In this document: positions 1 through 6,282 of the stretch, one piece after another
How positions within the stretch are numbered: position 1 is the first letter of the stretch
How the letters are laid out: every line of letters starts with the position of its first letter
Translations under genes and position numbers: made by a program
Assembly: GCA_947258675.1 (NCBI GenBank)
Contig: CAMYJP010000158.1
Coordinates: forward strand, 1-8,996
From: an uncultured Desulfobulbaceae bacterium
GTDB taxonomy: Bacteria > Desulfobacterota > Desulfobulbia > Desulfobulbales > BM004
Reading direction: 5' to 3'
DNA length: 8,996 nt
The notes under the pieces: model-generated
Databases searched by the model: none
Told to the model about the DNA's origin: nothing
What the model saw: the letters and a program-made list of their open reading frames with translations, nothing else

Positions 1-252
1 GATAGGAGAAGTAAGAACAATCCTCTTGGCGATTTTTAATTTATCGTGAAGAACTATCATGTCGTCTTTCAGTATGCATTTGCCGGTTTTGTCACACCCA
101 CCGCAACCTGTACAGGGATTTATATCTAAATCGCATAATCTAATAACTTCAGGTTGGCCTCCTGCCATTTCAGCACCACGAAGAAAAGCTTCAAGCAGTA
201 TTTCTGAGTTCCCATTTTTTCTGGGACTTCCTAGAAATGCAAGTATGTCCAT
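1..252 (-). CDS. Iron-sulfur flavoprotein / NAD(P)H-dependent FMN reductase-like protein, N-terminal part (cut by window edge)
   Basis: The minus strand reads open for 84 codons from an ATG at 252 to the window edge, so the C-terminal part is missing. The start MDILAFLGSPRKNGNSE is the phosphate-binding loop of flavodoxin-fold FMN proteins (GSPRxxGNS, about residues 8-16). Residues 47-59 carry a compact cysteine cluster, C47-x2-C50-x2-C53-x5-C59, typical of the iron-sulfur flavoproteins first described in methanogenic archaea and common in anaerobes, where a [4Fe-4S] cluster passes electrons to FMN. The ATG is supported by GGAG eight bases upstream (reading TGGAGCACTCAACATG). It lies about 130 bases downstream of malQ on the same strand, with no clear terminator between them, so co-transcription is possible but unproven. 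The electron acceptor cannot be told from sequence. The family call is firm; a precise function is not. Confidence 0.85.
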   Translation of the reverse strand, partial: MDILAFLGSPRKNGNSEILLEAFLRGAEMAGGQPEVIRLCDLDINPCTGCGGCDKTGKCILKDDMIVLHDKLKIAKRIVLTSPI

Positions 253-381
253 GTTGAGTGCTCCACTGATTCGAGAATGTTCGAACAGGCCAGCCTGAAA
301 TACCAAAAATTACGTGTTGATAATTCCTAGTCTCTGTCTGTGGTCAGTTTTGAATTGTTTTAATTTCGGGTTCTACAATCT

Positions 382-1926
382 TCATTTTTCATTTGCAGCA
401 GGAGCCCTTCTGTAAAAGGTGGTCTCATCTGCTAACCGGTTGCAGATATCATCGGTTAGAAACTCTGGTGCAATCCGCCATCGCCAATTACCATTGCATG
501 TACTGGGAGTATTCATTCTGCAGTCCTCGCCAAACCCGAGAACATCCTGCAGAGGTGTAATGGCAAGATCAGCAATTGAAGAGAAAGAAAGACGAATCAA
601 GTCCCAGTTGATCTGACCGCCATCATGATAATTGGCATACCTATTCACACGAGCACGGCCGGTCTCGGCCAGTTTCTCGCTGAGGTACCAGCCAACCGTA
701 GTATTATTATCATGCGTGCCTGTGTAGACAACACAGTTGGCGGTTGCAAAGTTGTGTGGAAGATAGGGATTGAGTTCATCAGAGTCAAAGGCAAAATGCA
801 GAATTTTCATACCAGGCAAGTTCAGATCATCTCTTAATTTTTCAACTTGTCTAGTAATAATTCCTAAATCTTCCGCAATTATAGTGAGATGAGAATTATT
901 TTTAAATATTTTTTTAAAGAAAAATTTTCCTGGGCCTTTAATCCAGCGGCCGTTTATGGCCGTGTCTTCGTGGGCTGGAATTTGCCAGGATGCCTCAAAG
1001 CCACGGAAATGGTCAATTCGTATCCATTCTACTGTTTTGAATATATACTCGAACCTATATTGCCACCAGGAATAAAGCTTTTTATTGTCTTCAGTTCTGC
1101 CAGTTTTCCATCTGTAAACCGGATTACCCCATCGTTGGCCTGTATCGCTGAAATAATCAGGAGGAACACCTGCTACATGAGAAGGCTGTGAGTTTTTTTT
1201 GTTTAGTTTAAAACAGGTTTGGTTAGCCCAAACATCAGAACTATCTAGGCCGACATAAAAGGGAATATCACCAATTAATGAAATCCCCCTCTCGGTTGCA
1301 TAATTATGCAGTTGGTTCCATTGTTCATAAAAGCAAAACTGTACAAACTTATGAAAAGAGATCCGGTGGGAAAGTTGTCGCCGGCTTTGAGCTAATGCAT
1401 TATCATTTCGCGCAGCTATAGGTTTAGGCCATTCGTACCAAGGCTTATTGTCATATTTTTCACCAAGGCTCATAAATAGGGCATAATCATCAAGCCAAGG
1501 ATTCTCGTTTTCGCAGAATTTGGAAAATCTTTTTATTTTAGGGTCTGTTTGAATATTCTTTTGGAATACTCCAAAAGCTTTTTCCAGCAGGGAAAACTTG
1601 TATTCAATAACCTTTTCATATTCCACTAGGTATTTTGAAAATTCCGGCTTGTCTTCCAAGTCCTTATTCTGCAGCAAACCCGTTTCAACCAATATTTCAG
1701 GGCTGATCAAAAGAGGATTGCCGGCAAAAGCTGATAAGCTCATGTAGGGTGAATTGTCAAGGCCAGGATTCGTTGGACCGGTAGGGAGAAATTGCCAATA
1801 TCGTTGTTTTGCATTGTGCAGAAAATTAATAAAATCATATGCGGATATTCCGAGATCGCCAATGCCATATTCTCCGGGTAAAGAGGTAATGTGTAAGAGA
1901 ATGCCGCTGCTGCGTTTTAATTTCAT
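382..1926 (-). CDS. malQ: 4-alpha-glucanotransferase (amylomaltase, GH77)
   Basis: This complete 514-residue cytoplasmic enzyme transfers alpha-1,4-glucan segments between maltodextrins, releasing glucose, and works in glycogen or maltodextrin metabolism. The length is normal for bacterial MalQ. The N-terminus has the GH77 opening SGILLHITSLPGEYGIGDLG (7-26). The three catalytic carboxylates are in their expected motifs: nucleophile D305 in RIDHFRG, acid/base E352 in AEDLG, and D406 in GTHDNNTT. Other family blocks are NSPYMSLSAFAGNP (58-71) and GDIPFYVGLDSSDVWAN (219-235). The loop before NSPY reads LPTGPTNPGLD, slightly longer than the usual LPLGPTGYGD. The ATG at 1926 has only a weak purine-rich ribosome site (AAAGAA). 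The stop TGA is at 384-382. No maltose or glycogen gene is adjacent, so its regulon is not visible here. Confidence 0.96.
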   Translation of the reverse strand: MKLKRSSGILLHITSLPGEYGIGDLGISAYDFINFLHNAKQRYWQFLPTGPTNPGLDNSPYMSLSAFAGNPLLISPEILVETGLLQNKDLEDKPEFSKYLVEYEKVIEYKFSLLEKAFGVFQKNIQTDPKIKRFSKFCENENPWLDDYALFMSLGEKYDNKPWYEWPKPIAARNDNALAQSRRQLSHRISFHKFVQFCFYEQWNQLHNYATERGISLIGDIPFYVGLDSSDVWANQTCFKLNKKNSQPSHVAGVPPDYFSDTGQRWGNPVYRWKTGRTEDNKKLYSWWQYRFEYIFKTVEWIRIDHFRGFEASWQIPAHEDTAINGRWIKGPGKFFFKKIFKNNSHLTIIAEDLGIITRQVEKLRDDLNLPGMKILHFAFDSDELNPYLPHNFATANCVVYTGTHDNNTTVGWYLSEKLAETGRARVNRYANYHDGGQINWDLIRLSFSSIADLAITPLQDVLGFGEDCRMNTPSTCNGNWRWRIAPEFLTDDICNRLADETTFYRRAPAANEK

Positions 1927-1962
1927 TTCTTTATATTTTTTAGGGAATTCTGTGAGAAAGTG

Positions 1963-1992
1963 ATTATATTCTGCAAATATTGTATAGGAAAA
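1963..1992 (-). promoter_or_regulatory. Candidate sigma-70 promoter for malQ
   Basis: On the minus strand a perfect TATAAT lies at 1968-1963. A weak -35-like TTTTCC sits at 1992-1987, with an 18-base spacer. Transcription would start near 1956, leaving a leader of about 30 bases before the malQ ATG. The -10 match is exact, but the region is AT-rich and the -35 is poor, so this is only a candidate. Confidence 0.35.
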
Positions 1993-2222
1993 GCGAAATA
2001 GCTGGGAAAATAAAGTATATCCAGTTGAAATTCATTTAACAAAATATATGGTGTTGGGCCTGCAAAGTTCGAATTTTAAATATAGTTGTGTTGAAACATG
2101 AATGTCAAGTTATCTTGGTTCAAATATGCATTATGAATTAAATAATATGGATATTAATATTGCCTCATATGTATTTATGTGGTAAGCTTCAGTATTTTAC
2201 GTCCTCCGGATAGAATGAGACA

Positions 2223-2250
2223 TTGCATGTGCTGAGAAAACACTTATACT
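2223..2250 (+). promoter_or_regulatory. Candidate sigma-70 promoter for the rpoD-family gene
   Basis: TTGCAT at 2223-2228 and TATACT at 2245-2250 are separated by 16 bases. The -10 matches consensus at five of six positions and the -35 at three. Transcription would begin near 2257, giving a leader of about 130 bases before the GTG start. This is a plausible but unproven promoter in an AT-rich region. Confidence 0.35.
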
Positions 2251-2388
2251 GTCGTCTAGCCACATGGTCGATCCCAAATCAAGAACTATGATCAAATCCC
2301 TGCAAATTCATTCTTTTTTCACCCACGAACATGATCATTGGAACCGTTATTCCGTTATTTATTATTGCGGATAAAGGAGTTTTGTCCC

Positions 2389-3732
2389 GTGCTTAGTGAT
2401 ATAAAATCAAAATTACTCGAAGCTGGAAAAGAAGAAGGTTGTATTACGTTCTCCCTTCTAAACAACCTGTTACCTGAAGATATTAAAGAACCGAACGCAA
2501 TTGAGGAGCTTTTTGATTTTTTGGGGGATAATAATATAGAAATTGTCTCAGAGGAAAAATCGGGACAGAAAAAGACCCTTTCCGGAGAGAGTTGGGAAGA
2601 TTATAAACTCAGTATTGCGAATGATGAAATCAGCCAGAAAGAGAATGTTGAAGGTGTTATTTCCGGACCGGATGAACCTCATGATCCTGAAGAAACTACT
2701 ACCACATACCTACGGGAAATGGGTCGGTTTGAGTTGTTAACACCTGCCGAGGAAGGGATCTACAGCAGAACCATTCGTGAAGGTTTTGATGCGATTATTC
2801 GAGCAATCAGAGAAGAGAATGTTGATATTAGTGAGTTGACAACGTTACGGGACAGGATTGATCTGTGGGAAAAACGGGATCCATCCTTGAAACCCAAAAA
2901 ACAACAACTTAATTATATGAAACAGGGTGTTACTAAAGCTGTTTTGAAATACCCGAAAATCAGAGCTCTTTTTGAGCTTCAGACTAAAATTGAAGCGTAT
3001 GCCAGGTCAATAGATACTGCAAAAGATGAAATGATTCGTGCCAATCTGCGTCTTGTTGTTAGTATTGCAAAACGCTACATGCAACAGGGATTGACACTTG
3101 CGGATCTGATTCAAGAGGGTAATCTAGGGCTCATGCGCGCTGTTTTCCGGTTTGATTACACTAAGGGAAATAAATTCAGCACCTATGCAAGTTGGTGGAT
3201 CAGACAGGCCATTACCAGAGCCATACTTGATAAAACACGCACGATTCGTTTGCCAGTGCATTTTTTAGAGTTAAGAAGCCAGTTTTTTAAGGCTTTTTAC
3301 TCTCTTCTCAAAGAACTTGGCAGAGAACCGACGCCGGTCGAGATTTCGAAACGAACCGATTTGCCAATGGATAAGATACTGGCAATTTTAGAAGCCTCCA
3401 GAGAACCAATTTCGCTTGAAACTCCTATAGGTGATGATGATAGTACATTAGGGGACTTTCTTGAAAATCAGGAATCAGTGTCTCCTTATGAAGCTGTTCA
3501 AAACAGAGAATTATCAAGCCGGGTGAAAACGATCCTTGGAACATTGAGCCAGAGAGAAGAGAAAATTATCAGGCTTCGTTTCGGCATTGGAGAAAAAGCG
3601 GAATATACCCTAGAGGAAATCGGTAAGCGTTTTAATGTGTCGCGGGAAAGGATCAGACAAATTGAAAAGAAGGCGCTAAACCGGTTGCGACACTCCAGCA
3701 GGCGAGATAAATTGAAGTATTTTCTTGATTGA
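2389..3732 (+). CDS. rpoD: RNA polymerase sigma-70 factor, RpoD family (short form)
   Basis: This sigma factor directs RNA polymerase to promoters. The frame is open from a TTG at 2338, but I choose GTG 2389 because AAGGAG (2374-2379) lies nine bases before it and the protein then starts directly in a short region 1.1 (MLSDIKSKLLEAGKEEG). This gives 447 residues. Region 1.2 is near residues 103-135 (TTTYLREMGRFELLTPAEEG). Region 2 is near 214-292 (ANLRLVVSIAKRYM, DLIQEGNLGLMRAV, FSTYASWWIRQAITRA), region 3 near 293-365, and region 4 near 376-443 with the helix-turn-helix YTLEEIGKRFNVSRERIRQIE. Residues matching the E. coli RpoD -10 readers (Q437, T440) are kept as Q273 and T276. Those for the extended -10 (H455, E458) are kept as H291 and E294. 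The non-conserved region between 1.2 and 2.1 is only about 65-75 residues, against roughly 245 in E. coli. It could be the primary sigma factor or a group 2 paralogue; the sequence alone does not decide. Confidence 0.93.
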   Translation: MLSDIKSKLLEAGKEEGCITFSLLNNLLPEDIKEPNAIEELFDFLGDNNIEIVSEEKSGQKKTLSGESWEDYKLSIANDEISQKENVEGVISGPDEPHDPEETTTTYLREMGRFELLTPAEEGIYSRTIREGFDAIIRAIREENVDISELTTLRDRIDLWEKRDPSLKPKKQQLNYMKQGVTKAVLKYPKIRALFELQTKIEAYARSIDTAKDEMIRANLRLVVSIAKRYMQQGLTLADLIQEGNLGLMRAVFRFDYTKGNKFSTYASWWIRQAITRAILDKTRTIRLPVHFLELRSQFFKAFYSLLKELGREPTPVEISKRTDLPMDKILAILEASREPISLETPIGDDDSTLGDFLENQESVSPYEAVQNRELSSRVKTILGTLSQREEKIIRLRFGIGEKAEYTLEEIGKRFNVSRERIRQIEKKALNRLRHSSRRDKLKYFLD

Positions 3733-3782
3733 TTTGTTTTGAAAGGTATTTGATTAAGCAAACCAGTCGTTTTTTATTACAT

Positions 3783-3825
3783 ATGTTGAGAGGGGAGCCA
3801 TGGAACCCTCTCAACATTTTTTTTT
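3783..3825 (+). terminator. Strong rho-independent terminator after the sigma factor gene
   Basis: ATGTTGAGAGGG (3783-3794) and CCCTCTCAACAT (3806-3817) form a perfect 12-bp stem around an 11-base loop that contains CCATGG. A run of nine T (3817-3825) follows at once. The hairpin starts about 50 bases after the sigma gene stop and points in the plus direction. There is no matching A tract on the left side, so it should not work on the minus strand. It insulates the sigma gene from the menaquinone cluster. Confidence 0.93.
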
Positions 3826-3994
3826 GCGTTAGGGTTACAGAACATTAATTCTTTGCCCTATCAAGCACACCCTCAATTTTTATCGAACCTTTTCTTCGTT
3901 GCTCAAATGGTGTAAGAATGCATTTCTCAAGAAAGGGTTATAGGTTCATGTCTTACCTAAGGGAAAAAATCTTAATAGGAATTGTTGATACCAG
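3826..3994 (+). other. Intergenic leader before mqnE
   Basis: These 169 bases follow the terminator, so the promoter of the menaquinone cluster should lie here. I found no -35/-10 pair that stands out, and no riboswitch-like fold. The bases just before the mqnE ATG hold no well-spaced Shine-Dalgarno (the nearest, AGGAA, is about 13 bases away). Confidence 0.4.
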
Positions 3995-5089
3995 ATGGAT
4001 GCATTAGTAAAAAAAGCCGGTCTTGGCGACATTTTAGAAAAGGTGAAGGATTCGGAACGATTAACACGTGAAGATGGTGTTCGTCTATTTCAATGCCCAA
4101 ATATTCTGGCAGTTGGTTTTTTAGCCAATATTGTAAGAGAAAGGCTTAATGGTGATAAGGCCTATTTCATTTATAACCAGCATATTAATTATTCTAATAT
4201 CTGTACAAACCTTTGCAAATTTTGTGCATATGGCAAGGATAAATCTTCAGAGCTTGCCTTTGAGTTTAGTGTTGATGAAGTGATGGAAAAGGTTCGTGAA
4301 AGACTTTCAGAACCGATTACCGAAGTGCATATGGTGGGTGGAATCCATCCTGATTTGCCCTATACTTATTACCTTGACCTTCTGCAAGGGATTAAGTCTG
4401 TTCGGCCTGAAGTACATATTCAGGCATTTACTTGTGTGGAAATTGCACATCTGGCTGACCTTGCCGGACTATCAATTGGTGATACTCTTCAGGAATTGAA
4501 AGATGCAGGTCTTGGATCCATACCAGGCGGTGGGGCTGAGGTTTTCAGTCCTAGAATACGGGAATTAACATGTGAGAAGAAATTATCTGGCGAAGGATGG
4601 ATCCAGGTTGCGAAGACAGCTCATCGACAGGGACTGCATAGCAACGCTACTATGCTCTATGGTCATATTGAAACTCTTGAAGAGCGAGTTGAACATTTAG
4701 AAATGCTTCGCACGGCGCAGGATGAGACTGGAGGGTTTCTTGCCTACATCCCACTGGCCTTTCACCCAAAAAATACTGAGTTGTCGCAAATTTCTAAGAC
4801 AACAGGACTTGAAGATTTAAAAAATGTAGCCGTAGCTCGCTGCTTCCTTGACAATTTCCCTCATATTAAAGCGTATTGGGTGATGATTGGACCGAAGCTA
4901 GCTCAAATAGCCCTATCATTTGGTGCTGACGATATGGATGGAACAGTTAAAGAAGAAGTTATTACTCATATGGCAGGAGCTGAAACTGAACAGCACATAG
5001 GGAGTGATACGTTGGTCAATCTCATTCGAGAGGCAGGACGGATTCCTGTTGAGAGGGATACCCTATATAATGTTATAAGGCAAAATTGA
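3995..5089 (+). CDS. mqnE: Aminofutalosine synthase (radical SAM)
   Basis: MqnE joins 3-[(1-carboxyvinyl)oxy]benzoate to S-adenosylmethionine by radical chemistry to give aminofutalosine, an early step of the futalosine menaquinone pathway. The 364-residue protein is full length. The radical SAM cluster motif is intact: C70-x3-C74-x2-C77 in the family context NQHINYSNICTNLCKFCAYG (61-80). Further MqnE blocks are MVGGIHPDLPYTYYLDLL (113-130), the SIPGGGAEVF segment (175-184) and AYIPLAFHPKNTEL (250-263). IPLAFHP separates MqnE from its paralogue MqnC, which has IPWPFQP. An in-frame TGA nine bases upstream makes the ATG at 3995 the first possible start in this stretch, though its ribosome site is weak. 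The stop codon overlaps a small ORF as TGATG. It heads the menaquinone cluster. Confidence 0.95.
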   Translation: MDALVKKAGLGDILEKVKDSERLTREDGVRLFQCPNILAVGFLANIVRERLNGDKAYFIYNQHINYSNICTNLCKFCAYGKDKSSELAFEFSVDEVMEKVRERLSEPITEVHMVGGIHPDLPYTYYLDLLQGIKSVRPEVHIQAFTCVEIAHLADLAGLSIGDTLQELKDAGLGSIPGGGAEVFSPRIRELTCEKKLSGEGWIQVAKTAHRQGLHSNATMLYGHIETLEERVEHLEMLRTAQDETGGFLAYIPLAFHPKNTELSQISKTTGLEDLKNVAVARCFLDNFPHIKAYWVMIGPKLAQIALSFGADDMDGTVKEEVITHMAGAETEQHIGSDTLVNLIREAGRIPVERDTLYNVIRQN

Positions 5090-5202
5090 TGGATCCGAAA
5101 AAAGATATTTTCTTTTTAATTGAGAAATTTCGAGGTCCACTCTTTTACCGGCTAAATTCCAAAACTCTCCGTCTGAGGCGGATCAAACAATGGAAATTTT
5201 AA
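5089..5202 (+). CDS. Candidate small ORF overlapping the mqnE stop (37 aa, unknown)
   Basis: An ATG at 5089 overlaps the mqnE stop in the arrangement TGATG, a usual sign of translational coupling. It opens a 37-codon frame ending with TAA at 5200-5202. The product begins MDPKKDIFFLIEKFRG and ends RLRRIKQWKF. It is strongly basic at the C-terminus, with no signal peptide, cysteine or membrane segment. I recognise no family. It has no Shine-Dalgarno of its own apart from what lies inside the mqnE end. It could be a real small protein, a decayed remnant, or chance. Confidence 0.25.
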   Translation: MDPKKDIFFLIEKFRGPLFYRLNSKTLRLRRIKQWKF

Positions 5203-5325
5203 CGCTGTATTCGTTGTGGCCTTTTTTTCAAATTTTCTCTATTTCGATTGCAAAACGACTTTTTGCGAGTCAGTTACAATTAACAATACGTAGGAGCATT
5301 TTTATAAGAATGTGACAAAATAATC
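5203..5325 (+). other. Non-coding leader before mqnC
   Basis: These 123 bases hold no gene that I can support. Two small overlapping hairpins are possible: GCAAAA (5250-5255) with TTTTGC (5261-5266), or GACT (5257-5260) with AGTC (5268-5271). Neither is followed by a T run. An AGGAG at 5292-5296 is too far from the mqnC ATG (29 bases) to serve it well, and a TAA at 5305-5307 in the mqnC frame blocks any longer start. Confidence 0.4.
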
Positions 5326-6279
5326 ATGGAGCAAATTTATAAAAAAATTCTTGAAGGTGGGCGGCTTACAGGCGATGATACTTTGGCTTTGGCAAAGAAG
5401 AGTGATTTTTATACCCTGGCTTTTCTGGCTGATGAAACCAGGAAAAGACTTCGTGAGGTCCTTTCTTTCGATGAATTAGCTAAAAAAATTAAGGAGACAC
5501 AGGATTTGGGGGGGACTCAGATTTTATTGCAGGGTGGGTTGCATCCTGATAAACCGCTTGAATTTTATGAAGAGATGTTGCAGTTCATCAAATCAACAGG
5601 AATTCATATCCACGGTTTTTCACCTCCTGAAGTTTATCATTTTTCGCAATTATCCGGCTTATCTTTAAATGATGTCTTGAAACGTTTGCAAAGAGCAGGG
5701 CTGGATTCCATACCAGGTGGTGGTGCTGAGATTCTTTCGGACAGGGTCCGAGAGATAGCCTCACCGCGAAAATGTTCTGCAGATCAATGGATTGATGTTA
5801 TGGAAAGAGCGCATAATCTTGGTATGCGCACATCTGCAACCATGATGTTCGGTCATATTGAAACCATGGAAGAACGGATTGAGCATCTCGGTCGAATAAG
5901 AGATCTTCAGGACAGGACCGGCGGCTTTACAGCATTTATTCCATGGCCCTTTCAACCAGCTAACAGTGCCTTTGAACATTTGCCAAAAGCTTCGGGGTTT
6001 TCCTATCTCAAAATGCTCGCTTTATCTAGAATATTTCTTGATAATGTTGATAATATTCAAGCCTCCTGGGTGACACAGGGGCCCAAAATCGCCCAACTTT
6101 CTCTCTTTTTCGGCGCTAATGATTTTGGAAGTACGATGATTGAAGAGAATGTCGTGGCCGCTGCTGGTGTAAGTTTCAGACTCACTGAAAAGGAAATACG
6201 GTTGCTGATTACTGATGCCGGTTTTGAACCCAAACAACGGTTGATGGACTATTCTCTTGCAGGTGGAAATGGAGAGTAA
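5326..6279 (+). CDS. mqnC: MqnC-like dehypoxanthine futalosine cyclase lacking the radical SAM cluster segment
   Basis: The closest family is MqnC, the radical SAM enzyme that cyclises dehypoxanthine futalosine in menaquinone synthesis. Matching blocks are TQILLQGGLHPDKPLEFY (64-81), IHIHGFSPPEV (93-103), LDSIPGGGAEILSDRVR (126-142), ATMMFGHIETMEERIEHL (171-188) and LQDRTGGFTAFIPWPFQP (194-211). The product is 317 residues against about 360 usual. After ADETRKRL (35-42) only four residues, REVL, precede SFDEL. In MqnE the corresponding stretch is 40 residues and holds the CX3CX2C cluster. The only cysteine in the whole product is C150. A second, two-residue gap relative to MqnE precedes IHIHGF. 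The frame is intact with no stop, so the loss is in frame. As written the protein should not bind a radical SAM [4Fe-4S] cluster and should not cyclise its substrate. The ATG has no good Shine-Dalgarno. The family call is firm; activity is doubtful. Confidence 0.88.
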   Translation: MEQIYKKILEGGRLTGDDTLALAKKSDFYTLAFLADETRKRLREVLSFDELAKKIKETQDLGGTQILLQGGLHPDKPLEFYEEMLQFIKSTGIHIHGFSPPEVYHFSQLSGLSLNDVLKRLQRAGLDSIPGGGAEILSDRVREIASPRKCSADQWIDVMERAHNLGMRTSATMMFGHIETMEERIEHLGRIRDLQDRTGGFTAFIPWPFQPANSAFEHLPKASGFSYLKMLALSRIFLDNVDNIQASWVTQGPKIAQLSLFFGANDFGSTMIEENVVAAAGVSFRLTEKEIRLLITDAGFEPKQRLMDYSLAGGNGE

Positions 6280-6282
6280 AGG

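Larger units (their letters stand above)
1927..2388. other. Divergent AT-rich intergenic region between malQ and the sigma factor gene
   Basis: These 462 bases separate two divergently transcribed genes. I see no protein-coding ORF with a plausible ribosome site, no tRNA and no strong hairpin. Candidate promoters for malQ (minus) and the sigma gene (plus) are listed separately. Short AT palindromes such as ATATTAATAT near 2152-2161 and ATGATCAT near 2331-2338 are of the kind expected by chance in this composition. Confidence 0.6.

Noticed and set aside
270..297. Inverted repeats TTCGA...TCGAA (270-285) and CAGGC-CA-GCCTG upstream of the flavoprotein gene, as operator or malQ terminator
   Set aside because: Arms are only five bases, loop of the second is too short for RNA, and no T tract follows on either strand.
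59..298. Plus-strand open frame of 79 codons at the left edge
   Set aside because: It is antisense to the flavoprotein gene, whose minus-strand reading shows clear family motifs; the plus-strand product resembles nothing.
889..1191. Plus-strand frame of 100 codons inside malQ
   Set aside because: Antisense shadow of malQ over its conserved catalytic region; no ribosome site and no family resemblance.
2101..2165. AT-rich palindromes as an origin or protein-binding array
   Set aside because: No repeated box or periodic spacing was found; such palindromes are common by chance in this base composition.
5099..5117. AAAAAGA/TCTTTTT hairpin as a terminator after mqnE
   Set aside because: The stem has one G-C pair only and no following T run beyond the stem itself; it also lies inside the small ORF. 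Too weak to call.
4500..5780. Similar DNA in mqnE and mqnC (around SIPGGGAE) as a recombination repeat that caused the mqnC deletion
   Set aside because: The similarity reflects ancient paralogy, is short at DNA level, and is not located at the deletion junction near 5446-5465.
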